Part shown: positions 55,501 through 63,266 of the stretch, piece by piece | How positions within the stretch are numbered: position 1 is the stretch's first letter | Layout of the letters: each line of letters opens with the position of its first letter | Assembly (NCBI RefSeq): GCF_018128905.1 | Contig: NZ_CP063808.1 | Coordinates: 5,332,001-5,396,000, forward strand | DNA length: 64,000 bases | Source of the DNA: Streptomyces sp. A2-16 | GTDB taxonomy: Bacteria > Actinomycetota > Actinomycetes > Streptomycetales > Streptomycetaceae | Direction of reading: 5' to 3' | The notes under the pieces: generated by a model | The model's input: the letters and a program-made list of their open reading frames with translations, nothing else | Databases searched by the model: none | Told to the model about the DNA's origin: nothing | Position numbers and translations under genes: made by a program

Positions 55501-57737
55501 TCTACGTCGACGGCGTCGAGGCGGCCCGGACCACGACCACCGTCAAGCCGTCCGAGCTGTACGACGCGAACAAGGACTACAGCGGCTACATCGGCAAGTC
55601 GCTCTACTCGGCCGACCCGGCCTTCGGCGGCGAGGTCGACGACTTCCGCATCTACGACCGTGCCCTGTCCGCCGCGGAGGTCATGGAGCTCAGCGGCAAC
55701 ACGGCCGGGATCGCCAAGGCCGCCGCACCCGGTCTGAAGGTCGACGCCATCGTCGACAACGCCGGCGGCAAGGTGACCCTGCCGATGAAGGAGGGCACCG
55801 ACCTCACCGCACTGGCACCTGAGTTCACCCTCGCCCACGGAGCGGCGATCAGCCCCGCCTCCGGCAGCGTGCAGGACTTCAGCAAGCCGGTGACGTACGA
55901 GGTGACCGGGTCCGACGGCAAGAAGCGCACCTGGATGGTCTCGGCACTCGTCATGAAGAGCCCGGTCCTGCCGGGCCTCAACGCCGACCCGAACATCGTG
56001 CGCTTCGGCGACACCTTCTACATCTACCCGACGACCGACGGCTTCGAGGGCTGGAGCGGCACGCAGTTCAAGGCGTACTCCTCCACCGACCTGGTCCACT
56101 GGAAGGACCACGGGGTCATCCTCGACCTCGGTCCGGACATCTCCTGGGCGGACAGCCGGGCCTGGGCGCCGACGATCGCCGAGAAGGACGGCAAGTACTA
56201 CTTCTACTTCTGCGCCGACGCCAACATCGGTGTCGCGGTGTCCGACTCGCCGACCGGTCCGTTCAAGGACGCACTGGGTCAACCGCTGCTCAAAGCGGGC
56301 CAGTTCAGCGGCCAGATGATCGACCCGGCCGTGTTCACCGACGACGACGGCCAGTCGTACCTGTACTGGGGCAACGGACACGCCTACGTGGCCCCGCTGA
56401 ACGCCGACATGACCTCCCTAGACCTGTCGAAGATGAAGGACATCACGCCCAGCGGCTACAACGAGGGCACCTTCGTCATCAAGCGGGGCGGCACCTACTA
56501 CTTCATGTGGTCGGAGAACGACACCCGCGACGAGAACTACCGCGTCGCCTACGCCACCGGCTCCTCCCCGACCGGTCCCTGGACCAAGCGGGGCGTGATC
56601 CTGGAGAAGGACCTCTCGCTCGGCATCAAGGGGCCCGGCCACCACTCGGTCGTCCACGTGCCGAACACCGACGACTGGTACATCGCCTATCACCGGTTCG
56701 CCATCCCCGGAGGGGACGGCACGCATCGCGAAACGACCGTCGACAAGCTGGAGTTCGACTCGGACGGCCTGATCAAGAAGGTTGTGCCCACGCTGACGGG
56801 CATCGACCCGGTGACCGTCGTGCACGCCGGTGCGGACGGCCGCGGTGCGGAAGGCTCCGCGATCGCGCTGCACGGGACGGTCTCCGGTGCGGGCGGCCCG
56901 AAGTGGACCGTCCAGGCGGGAGCGCCCTGTTCCTTCGCCGACCCCGGCTCGGCCGCGACGACCATCACGTGCACCGACAACGGCACGTACGCGGTCACCC
57001 TCACGGGCGGCCGCAGCAAGGACACGGCGACGGTCGAGGTGTCCAACGCGGCGCCGGTCGTCGTCTCCGCCTCGGGCCCGCAGTCCCCGGTCCCGGCCGG
57101 CCGGAGCACGGTGGTCACGGCCAGGTTCACCGATCCGGGCACGAAGGACACCCACACCTGCGTGGTCGACTGGAAGGACGGGAGCGCACCGCAGTCCGGC
57201 ACGGTGACCGCCTCGCTCTGCCGGGCCGAGCACACCTACGCCAAGGCCGGGATCCGCCGGCCGGTGGTCACCGTGAGGGACGACGACGGCGCCTCGGACA
57301 ACAGGACACTTCCCGAGCTGATCGTGTACGACCGCTGGGCCGGTCCCGTGCTCGGCGCCGGAGTCCTCACCTCTCCGGCAGGGGCCTACCCCGCCAAGCC
57401 GAGCGTGACGGGCAAGGCCGCCTTCTCCTTCGCCGCGACCTATCTGCCGGGAGGCTCGACACCCCTCGGTGAGGTCTCCTTCGACTTCGGCCGGGCCGGG
57501 CTGACGTTCCGTTCGACCGGCTCCGACTGGCTCGTGGTCGACGGCTCGCAGGCCGTCTACCAGGGGTCCGGCACGGTCAACGGCAAGCGTGGGTACGCCT
57601 TCCGGGTCACCGCCACCGATGACCCGGACAGCTTCCGCCTCAGGATCTGGGCCGAGTCCGGCGGTGCGGTCGTCTACGACAACGCCACCGGGTCGAAGAT
57701 CACCGGGTTCGTCTCCGTCGGTCGCAGCCGACGGTAG
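52539..57737 (+). CDS. giant secreted double-GH43 enzyme with two LamG-like modules
   Basis: 1732 residues: signal peptide (cleavage near residue 41), LamG/concanavalin module (about 48-245), two Ig-like modules (about 257-437), first GH43 (about 445-745) with Asp497, Asp624 and Glu683, an Ig-like module (about 762-833), second LamG (about 842-1055), second GH43 (about 1141-1420) with Asp1150 in NADPN, Asp1262 in MIDPAVF and Glu1309 in YNEGTF, a PKD-like part and a beta-rich C-terminal domain. GH43 members remove arabinose, xylose or galactose from plant glycans. Both catalytic triads look intact. Confidence 0.88.
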   Translation: MTYLARPRTRARRRAGRLAGLTAASLLLGLAAPMVPAQAAATADVTEGLALWYKLDAASGNTVTDASGNGRDGTVNGTADWSDPAQGLAFNGTDTSIKVPDDIMKGMDSITVSTDVLIDPAQAAPYFIYGFGNSSGSNGNGYLFATGNSLRTSIATGNWSTEQNTRPADSHNLTRGVWKQLTYTQTGNTGILYEDGVEVGRNTSVTITPGSIGSGTTTANYIGKSLYSGDKLFKGRIRDFRVYDRALDPAEVDELTLPIAAQGVAADKAALSLGDTSAVTADVVLPRSGTAGGSTITWASDNPGVVSDSGKVTRPAAGEPNGRATLTATLKKGSATDTKSFDITVLPDFDDRTAAERATENLTVHNVDDARGNLTLPATGDYGTTVSWSSANPAVVSAEGVVHRPAHGDGATTAELTATVTKGEAKATRTFTAKVPELPARQALKGYMFSYFTGEGTSDGEQLYAALSKGDDPMKWRELNDGKPVLTSTLGEKGLRDPFIIRSPEGDKFYQIATDLRIYGNGDWDASQRTGSKSVMVWESTDLVHWTNHRLVKVSPDSAGNTWAPEAYYDSKLGEYVVFWASKLYDNEAHSGDTYNRMMYATTRDFYTFSEPKVWVDRGYSVIDSTMIQNNGTYYRLSKDERNNTSSTPNSKFIFEEKSDSILNLNWTAVAEGIGKGAMNAAEGPLVFKSNTEEKWYAFLDEFGGRGYIPFETTDLDSGTWTPVADYDLPARPRHGTVLPVTQAEYDRLLRAYQPDQLVESVEGIEVKTRTGEAPVLPATVIATYADGVKRPVAVTWEDVPASKYAQAGTFTVTGSLPDGAAIPVQAEVTVSSEGPDVPADLLLHYGFDETGGNITVDSSGHGYHGTYAGTPSFGTGVGGGSFKMSGDANSPYVKIPNGVLRNAGSVTVSTYAKWKGGSSFQWLFGLGPDSDKYLFATPSNGGNSLYSAITKASWSAESKLTAGSQLTPGEWRHVTVTLDGSTGALVLYVDGVEAARTTTTVKPSELYDANKDYSGYIGKSLYSADPAFGGEVDDFRIYDRALSAAEVMELSGNTAGIAKAAAPGLKVDAIVDNAGGKVTLPMKEGTDLTALAPEFTLAHGAAISPASGSVQDFSKPVTYEVTGSDGKKRTWMVSALVMKSPVLPGLNADPNIVRFGDTFYIYPTTDGFEGWSGTQFKAYSSTDLVHWKDHGVILDLGPDISWADSRAWAPTIAEKDGKYYFYFCADANIGVAVSDSPTGPFKDALGQPLLKAGQFSGQMIDPAVFTDDDGQSYLYWGNGHAYVAPLNADMTSLDLSKMKDITPSGYNEGTFVIKRGGTYYFMWSENDTRDENYRVAYATGSSPTGPWTKRGVILEKDLSLGIKGPGHHSVVHVPNTDDWYIAYHRFAIPGGDGTHRETTVDKLEFDSDGLIKKVVPTLTGIDPVTVVHAGADGRGAEGSAIALHGTVSGAGGPKWTVQAGAPCSFADPGSAATTITCTDNGTYAVTLTGGRSKDTATVEVSNAAPVVVSASGPQSPVPAGRSTVVTARFTDPGTKDTHTCVVDWKDGSAPQSGTVTASLCRAEHTYAKAGIRRPVVTVRDDDGASDNRTLPELIVYDRWAGPVLGAGVLTSPAGAYPAKPSVTGKAAFSFAATYLPGGSTPLGEVSFDFGRAGLTFRSTGSDWLVVDGSQAVYQGSGTVNGKRGYAFRVTATDDPDSFRLRIWAESGGAVVYDNATGSKITGFVSVGRSRR

Positions 57738-57755
57738 GAACACACCCCACTGAGG

Positions 57756-57800
57756 GCCGGGCCCCGCCGACAGACACCAGGTCGGCGAGGCCCGGCTTTT
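57756..57800 (+). terminator. intrinsic terminator of the GH43 gene
   Basis: Stem GCCGGGCCCCGCCGAC/GTCGGCGAGGCCCGGC (57756-57771 and 57781-57796, one 2-nt internal mismatch) followed by TTTT. Confidence 0.85.
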
Positions 57801-57891
57801 GGCATCTGTTCACGGACGTGGACCATTAACCTCTGCGCAACCTCTATCGCACGCCGGAACCTCGTGGCATGCTCACCGCCCAACGCAATTA

Positions 57892-57904
57892 TGAACGTCG
57901 TTCA
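57892..57904. promoter_or_regulatory. operator dyad TGAACGTCGTTCA
   Basis: Perfect 5-bp arms around GTC, 36 bp upstream of the beta-helix gene start. A related dyad, TGAGCAATGTTCA, precedes the GH88 gene (62188-62200). It fits a GntR/DeoR-like site. Confidence 0.5.
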
Positions 57905-57940
57905 CATCCATGAAAAGGCACATGGAAAGGGCGCACGGAC

Positions 57941-59635
57941 ATGAGCAATGCGCACACGGACCCCACGGGTCACTCGAATGTCATGGGCATGACTAGGCGC
58001 ACCGTGCTGGGGAGCGCCATCGCCGTGGCGGCCGGTGCCGTCACCACGACGACCGCCCACGCGGCCGAAGTCCCCTCGCTGTGGGAGGAGTTCCGCCGCA
58101 CTCCCTTCACCCACCCACAGATCCCGTACATCGGCCGCGCCGGCTGCCGCGGCGGTGCGACACGTCTTCCGCGCCACCGAGTCGTCGTCGACGTGCGCGA
58201 CTTCGGCGCCGTGGCGGACCGCACGGTCGACTCCGCCCCCGCGATCAACCGTGCCGTCGCCGCCGCCGGAAGGGCCGGCGGCGGCACGGTCACCGTCCCG
58301 CCGGGCACCTTCCGCATCGACGACGTGATCCGCGTGGACCGCTCGAACGTGGTCCTCAGGGGCGCCGGCAGCGGTCGTACGACGTTGTACGCGACGAAGA
58401 ACCTCACTGAGCTGATCGGGACGTACGGCTCGCGCTACGGAGGCGACAAGTCCTCCTGGTCCTGGGCGGGCGGCCTGATCTGGCTCGCGCCCCGGGCCCG
58501 CTGGGAATCGCTGGTCGCCGCGATCAGGGCCAGGGCGTGGCCCTTCGAGGGCTGGACGGGCAACCGGCGCGACGAATGGCGGACGCTCACCGCGATCGCC
58601 CCGGCCCGCCGGGGTTCCTGGACGGTGACGGTCGCCGACGCGTCGGCGCTGCGTCCCGGCGCCCTGGTCCTGCTCCGGCTGGCCGACGACCCGGAGCACA
58701 GCCTCCTGGAGCACATGTGCGGCGGCGGGCCCGGAACCGAGGCCTACTTCTGGGACGACAAGACGAAGCTGACCTCGTACGTGCCCTACGAGTGGCCGGT
58801 CCGCATCACCCGCGTCCACGGCCGGAGGGTCACCCTCGAACGCCCGCTCCCGCTCGACCTGCGCCCCGAGTGGTCCCCGCAACTGACCACGCATGTGCCC
58901 GAGTTGACCGGCTCGGGGGTCGAGGGTCTGACCCTGGAGGCGCCCGACGTCCCCCAGCAGCCGCATCTGCTGGACAAGGGGCACAACGGGGTGGTGCTGC
59001 AGTGCGCGTACGACTGCTGGGTGGACGACGTGACGGTCCGTCATGTCGACAACGGCTTCGGCCTGGTGGCCGCCTCCGCGTGCACCCTGCGCCGGACGCG
59101 GGTGGCGGGACGAGGCTCCCACCACCCCTACTTCTGCCGCGAGGGCTCGCACGACAACCTCGTCGAGGACTTCACGATCGAGGAGCGCACCAGCCCCGCG
59201 GCCGCGAACACCCAGCTGCACGGCATCAACGTCGAGGGGCTGTCGTCGTACAACGTCTGGTCGCGCGGCGACATGCGGATGGGCACCTTCGACAGCCACC
59301 GCGGCCTGCCCTTCGCCAATGTCCGCACCGACATCACCGTGAACAACAACGGCCGCCACGGCGGTGACGCGAGCGCGGGCCCCCTCTTCGGTGCCCGGTT
59401 CACCCACTGGAACATCCGCGTCACCAACGGCCGGGCGGGCCTGGTCAGGATCGACGGCCTGGCTCCCTACTCCGCGACGGTCGGCATCGACGAGGTCAGG
59501 GAGTTCGACCAGATCGACGTACCGGACTTCGCCGGGGACCTGCACACACGCCTCGAGCTGTACGGCCGGGCGTCGGCGCTCAGACCACGCAACCTCCACG
59601 AAGCGCAGCGCCGCTGGAACGGAGACCTCCGATGA
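57941..59635 (+). CDS. right-handed beta-helix protein, polysaccharide lyase/GH28-like
   Basis: 564 residues with a Tat signal (TRRTVLGSAIAVAAG, cleavage near THAAE, about residue 45). VRDFGAVADRTVDSAPAINR AV, then GGGTVTVPPGTFRID opens the pectate-lyase-3 superfamily beta-helix and is found in GH28, GH55 and lyases. The rest has typical VDDVTVRHVDNGF and LRRTRVAG turns. The specific activity cannot be read from the sequence. ATG 57941 follows GGAAAGGG. It overlaps the next gene by 4 nt. Confidence 0.78.
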   Translation: MSNAHTDPTGHSNVMGMTRRTVLGSAIAVAAGAVTTTTAHAAEVPSLWEEFRRTPFTHPQIPYIGRAGCRGGATRLPRHRVVVDVRDFGAVADRTVDSAPAINRAVAAAGRAGGGTVTVPPGTFRIDDVIRVDRSNVVLRGAGSGRTTLYATKNLTELIGTYGSRYGGDKSSWSWAGGLIWLAPRARWESLVAAIRARAWPFEGWTGNRRDEWRTLTAIAPARRGSWTVTVADASALRPGALVLLRLADDPEHSLLEHMCGGGPGTEAYFWDDKTKLTSYVPYEWPVRITRVHGRRVTLERPLPLDLRPEWSPQLTTHVPELTGSGVEGLTLEAPDVPQQPHLLDKGHNGVVLQCAYDCWVDDVTVRHVDNGFGLVAASACTLRRTRVAGRGSHHPYFCREGSHDNLVEDFTIEERTSPAAANTQLHGINVEGLSSYNVWSRGDMRMGTFDSHRGLPFANVRTDITVNNNGRHGGDASAGPLFGARFTHWNIRVTNGRAGLVRIDGLAPYSATVGIDEVREFDQIDVPDFAGDLHTRLELYGRASALRPRNLHEAQRRWNGDLR

Positions 59636-60891
59636 GCGCGCGATTCCGCCTGTGCGTCCTCCTGACCGCCCTGGCGGCGTTCACCACAGGGCTCTGCGCG
59701 CCCGTCACGGCCCACACCGCCGCCCCGCACACCGCTGTCCTGGACGGCGCCCGTCTCCAGCACACGAAGACCCGCCTGGAGCACGGCGACCCCCGACTGC
59801 GCCCGGCGGTGCGGGCGTTGACGGTCCGCGCCGACAAGTGGCTGGACCAGGGCCCCTGGACCGTCGTCGACAAGCCCAGGCCCGCCCCAGGCGGCGACGT
59901 GCACGACTACCTCAGCCAGGCCCCGTACTGGTGGCCCTCCCGGACCCCCACCACCGACAACCCCTGGGGCTGCCCGTACGTCCAGCGCGACGGCGAACGC
60001 AATCCCGAGGTCGACTCCGGCACCGACCGCCAGGACGTCGAGAAGACCTTCGACTCCGCCTACGACCTCTCCCTCGCCTGGTACTACACCGGCGAGAAGC
60101 GGTACGCGCGAAAGGCCGGCCAGGTCCTGCGCACCTGGTTCCTGGACCCGGCCACGAGGATGAACCCCGACCTGGACCACGCGCAGTTCATCCCCTGCAA
60201 GTACGACGGTCGGGCCATCGGCATCATCGACTTCTCGCAGTCGTACACCAGCGTCGTCGACGCCATCGCCCTCCTGGACACCGGCGCACCCGGCTGGAGC
60301 GCCAAGGACCGTGCCGGGATGGCCCGTTGGAACACCGACTTCCTCGGCTGGCTCAAGGACAGCGACTTCGGCAGACAGGAGGCGGCCGCCACCAACAACC
60401 ACGGCACCTTCTACGACCTGCTCCTGGCCGGCCTCGCCTACGCGACCGGCGACAAGGCGCTGGCCCGCCGTACGGTCCTGGACGCCCGGAGCAGGCGCAT
60501 CGCGCCGCAGATCGCGGCCGACGGCAGTCAGCCCCAGGAGCTGACCCGCACCCGCAGCTGGCACTACTCGACCTTCGACCTGGTCGCCTACACCCGGCTC
60601 GCGGCCATCGGCCGCCACGTCGGCGTCGACCTGTGGGCGTACCGGGGCCCGGACGGACAGAGCCTGTTCAAGGCGGTGGGCTATCTGCTGCCCGCCGCGA
60701 CCGGAGCCGCCGCCTGGCCCCATCCGGAACTGGAGTTCCTCCGGTACGCGGCGACCGACGTCGTGCACGCGGCCGCGGACGCGGGTGATGCGCGGGCCCT
60801 GCGGGCCGTGGCCGCGCTGGAGGCGCCGCCGGGCGGCGACCTGTGGGCGCTGCGTCCGGCGGCGGAACAGCTGGACTCCATCGCGGGGTGA
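59632..60891 (+). CDS. alginate-lyase-fold secreted polysaccharide lyase
   Basis: 419 residues with a signal peptide (FRLCVLLTALAAFTTG, cleavage after AHT near residue 29). It has DYLSQAPYWWP, ATNNHGTFYDL with the Asn/His catalytic group, and RTRSWHYSTFD with a Tyr, typical of the alginate_lyase (alpha/alpha toroid) fold. Related PL families cut alginate or glucuronan. With the GH88 gene downstream it would produce unsaturated oligouronides. ATG 59632 overlaps the beta-helix stop (ATGA). Confidence 0.8.
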   Translation: MSARFRLCVLLTALAAFTTGLCAPVTAHTAAPHTAVLDGARLQHTKTRLEHGDPRLRPAVRALTVRADKWLDQGPWTVVDKPRPAPGGDVHDYLSQAPYWWPSRTPTTDNPWGCPYVQRDGERNPEVDSGTDRQDVEKTFDSAYDLSLAWYYTGEKRYARKAGQVLRTWFLDPATRMNPDLDHAQFIPCKYDGRAIGIIDFSQSYTSVVDAIALLDTGAPGWSAKDRAGMARWNTDFLGWLKDSDFGRQEAAATNNHGTFYDLLLAGLAYATGDKALARRTVLDARSRRIAPQIAADGSQPQELTRTRSWHYSTFDLVAYTRLAAIGRHVGVDLWAYRGPDGQSLFKAVGYLLPAATGAAAWPHPELEFLRYAATDVVHAAADAGDARALRAVAALEAPPGGDLWALRPAAEQLDSIAG

Positions 60892-60900
60892 GGGCTGCTG

Positions 60901-62109
60901 TCAGGGCGTGGTGGACAGGTCGATCGCCCGGTCGAGGTCCTGCGGGCGCAGCACCCGCAGGATGCCTTCGAGCAGGTAGTAGTCGGCGTACGGCAGCGAG
61001 ATCTCGATGCCGTCCTCGGCGGGCCGGTTGCGGGTGCAGCGGGCGACGACCGCGTCCGCGCGAGCCGACCTCCTCGTCAGACAGGTCTCCGCCAGCGCGG
61101 TGAGCAGCCGTAGCGCCACGTCCCGGTACGCGGTCCGGCCGGTGGCCGCGGCCAGGTCGAGCAGACCGCAGGCCGTGATCGCACCGGCCGACGCGTCCTT
61201 GATGTCGTACGGCTGCTGCGGCGCCCGGTAGTCCCACACCGGGACGTGGTCGGGGCCGAGCGCTCGGACCGCGTAGTCGGCGAGTCTGCGGGCGGTGGTC
61301 AGGAACTCCCGTTCGCCGGTGCGCCGGTACATGGTGGTGAAGCCGTAGATGCCCCAGGCCTGGCCGCGTGACCAGCAGGAGGTGGGGCTGTAGCCCTGCA
61401 CGGTGTTCGGGCCGACGGGGGCACCGCTGTCCGGGTCGAAGTCGTAGACGTGCGGGGTCGAGCCGTCGGGGCGCGGGAAGACCCGCTGGGCGGTCCTCGC
61501 GTGCTCCACGGCGATGTCCAGATAGGTGGCGTCGCCGGTCTGTCGGCTCGCGAAGGCCAGCAGGTCGAGATTCATCATCGTGTCGATGATGACGCGGCCC
61601 GCGTTCCTCGGGTCGTCCAGTGCACCCCAGGCGCGGATGAAGCGCCCGCGCGGGTTGTAACGCCGGATCAGGGAGTCGGCCGCCTCGACCGCCCCCGTCC
61701 GCCAGGTGTCGTCGCCGGTCAGCCGCCAGGCGGTGACCCATGACGGGTAGAAGAGGAAGCCGAGGTCGTGGGTGCCGGTGTCGAAGCGGCGGGGGGCCAG
61801 CTTCCGTGCCGAGTCCAGGGCCCGGGTCCGGAAGTCGTCGTCCTTGCTGTGCAGCCACGCCATCCACAGGGTGCCTGGCCAGAAGCCACCGACCCAGTCG
61901 CCGCCCTGCGAGTAGGTCCACTTCTCGAACTTCGTGCCGACGGGGAAGGCGGTCACGGTGGGTGCGACCGCACGGAGCTTCTCGACCGCGTAGTCGGCGG
62001 CCGCGCGCAGGGTGCGGGCGTCCGGTGCGGCGACAGCCGGCGTCGGGGAAGCTCCGGCCACCGCGACTCCGGTCGCCGTGGCCAGTAAGGAACGACGGGA
62101 AACACTCAT
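60901..62109 (-). CDS. GH88 unsaturated glucuronyl/uronyl hydrolase, TTA codon 8
   Basis: 402 residues with a Tat signal (SRRSLLATATG) and the GH88/GH105 alpha/alpha barrel. Asp115 in THDLGF and Asp176 in IIDTMMN match the two catalytic Asp residues of the family; YSPTSCWSRGQAW is also present. It cleaves the unsaturated uronic acid from lyase products, complementing the polysaccharide lyases beside it. ATG 62109 follows GGAGGCG. Codon 8 is TTA (62086-62088 on the plus strand, TAA), making translation depend on the bldA tRNA in Streptomyces. Confidence 0.9.
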   Translation of the reverse strand: MSVSRRSLLATATGVAVAGASPTPAVAAPDARTLRAAADYAVEKLRAVAPTVTAFPVGTKFEKWTYSQGGDWVGGFWPGTLWMAWLHSKDDDFRTRALDSARKLAPRRFDTGTHDLGFLFYPSWVTAWRLTGDDTWRTGAVEAADSLIRRYNPRGRFIRAWGALDDPRNAGRVIIDTMMNLDLLAFASRQTGDATYLDIAVEHARTAQRVFPRPDGSTPHVYDFDPDSGAPVGPNTVQGYSPTSCWSRGQAWGIYGFTTMYRRTGEREFLTTARRLADYAVRALGPDHVPVWDYRAPQQPYDIKDASAGAITACGLLDLAAATGRTAYRDVALRLLTALAETCLTRRSARADAVVARCTRNRPAEDGIEISLPYADYYLLEGILRVLRPQDLDRAIDLSTTP

Positions 62110-62187
62110 GCTCACGCCTCCAACTCGATCGAGGGGCACAGGAGTTGATCGAGCGTGGCACAGCGAGGGCACGGCTGTACACCCACG

Positions 62188-62200
62188 TGAGCAATGTTCA
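62188..62200 (-). promoter_or_regulatory. operator dyad TGAGCAATGTTCA near the GH88 gene
   Basis: Same pattern TGA(A/G)C-N3-GTTCA as the dyad before the beta-helix gene (9 of 13 positions identical), about 80 bp upstream of the GH88 start. Confidence 0.4.
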
Positions 62201-62291
62201 AGAGTATGAACGCAGCAGACCTGACCGGACCCCGATCGGCGGCGCCGTGAACCTGGTCATCCGCGCTCCGATGTCACCCGCGCTGCCGATG

Positions 62292-63104
62292 TCACCCGCT
62301 CTTGCGGCCGACCCCCGCGTACACCCAGTACTCCGACGGGTTCTCCGGGATGGCCTCGCCCTCGTCCGGGCGCCACAACGGGACGTGGACCAGGCCCGGT
62401 TCCGTCAGATCGAAGCCGGTGAACAGGTTCTGGATCTCGTCGTGGGAGCGGGCGGTGACGGGAGAGGTGGCCCGGGAGCGGTACAGCTGGGTGACCGCGG
62501 CGGCCGTGTCGGGGCGGTCCTGGTTGGTGGCGTGGGACAGGGCCAGCCAGCTGCCCTCGGGCAGGGCGTCCCGGAAGGCGGCGACGATGCCCGCCGGGTT
62601 CTCCTCGGGCGTGACGAAGTGCAGGATCGCGACCATGAGCACGGCGACCGGCTGGTCGAAGTCGATCAGTTTGCGCACCTGCGGCGAGGACAGGACGTCG
62701 GCCGGCCGCCGGATGTCGGCGTCGACGATGTCCGCGTTCGGGTTGTCGGCGAGCAGGGTGGTGCTGTGGGCGACGGCCACCGGGTCCTTGTCGACGTAGA
62801 CCACCCGGGCCTCGGGAGCCGCCGCCTGGGCCACCTCGTGGACATTGCCCTGGGTCGGGATCCCCGAGCCGAGGTCGATGAACTGCCGGACACCGGTCCC
62901 GGCCAGGAAGCGCACGGCCCGGCCGAGGAAGGCACGGTTGGCGCGGGCCAGCAGACGCACCTGGGGGTCGATGCCCGTGACGGCCGCCACCGCCTCCCGG
63001 TCGATGGCGAAGTTGTGCTCTCCCCCGAGCATCGCGTCGTACATCCGGGCTACGCTCGCCTTGTCCGGATCGGTCCCTGGCGGCAGAGCATCCGCGTCGG
63101 TCAC
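62292..63104 (-). CDS. DUF574-type S-adenosylmethionine methyltransferase
   Basis: 270 residues of the Streptomyces-expanded SAM methyltransferase family (DUF574/methyltransf_19). ARMYDAMLGGEHNFAIDREA and QFIDLGSGIPTQGNVHE (Rossmann-type SAM motif) and VLMVAILHFVTPEENP are characteristic. GTG 63104 follows AAAGGAC; a longer frame upstream is a shadow. The substrate is unknown. It lies leftward between the sugar locus and the following phosphatase, and it is not obviously part of the sugar locus. Confidence 0.85.
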   Translation of the reverse strand: MTDADALPPGTDPDKASVARMYDAMLGGEHNFAIDREAVAAVTGIDPQVRLLARANRAFLGRAVRFLAGTGVRQFIDLGSGIPTQGNVHEVAQAAAPEARVVYVDKDPVAVAHSTTLLADNPNADIVDADIRRPADVLSSPQVRKLIDFDQPVAVLMVAILHFVTPEENPAGIVAAFRDALPEGSWLALSHATNQDRPDTAAAVTQLYRSRATSPVTARSHDEIQNLFTGFDLTEPGLVHVPLWRPDEGEAIPENPSEYWVYAGVGRKSG

Positions 63105-63266
63105 CAGAACGTCCTTTCCCCACAAGGTACTTGACGCCTCATCATATAGTTGCCGTCGACGCCTGGCGATCAGTTGTCCCCACCGGGCGCCCGGCCCCCC
63201 ACCCGGAAAGGCCCCACGACCCTGCGGAACGAACCGCACAGCCGCTCCGACGACACCCCCACCGCG
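63105..63266. promoter_or_regulatory. divergent intergenic region (methyltransferase/phosphatase)
   Basis: About 160 bp that must hold promoters for both genes. A TATAGT at 63145 is the only AT-rich patch; no clear -35 is visible. Confidence 0.3.

Noticed and set aside
62269..62300. Short tandem duplication CCGATGTCACCCGC with 16-bp period next to the methyltransferase stop
   Set aside because: Only two copies, small, and no sign of function.
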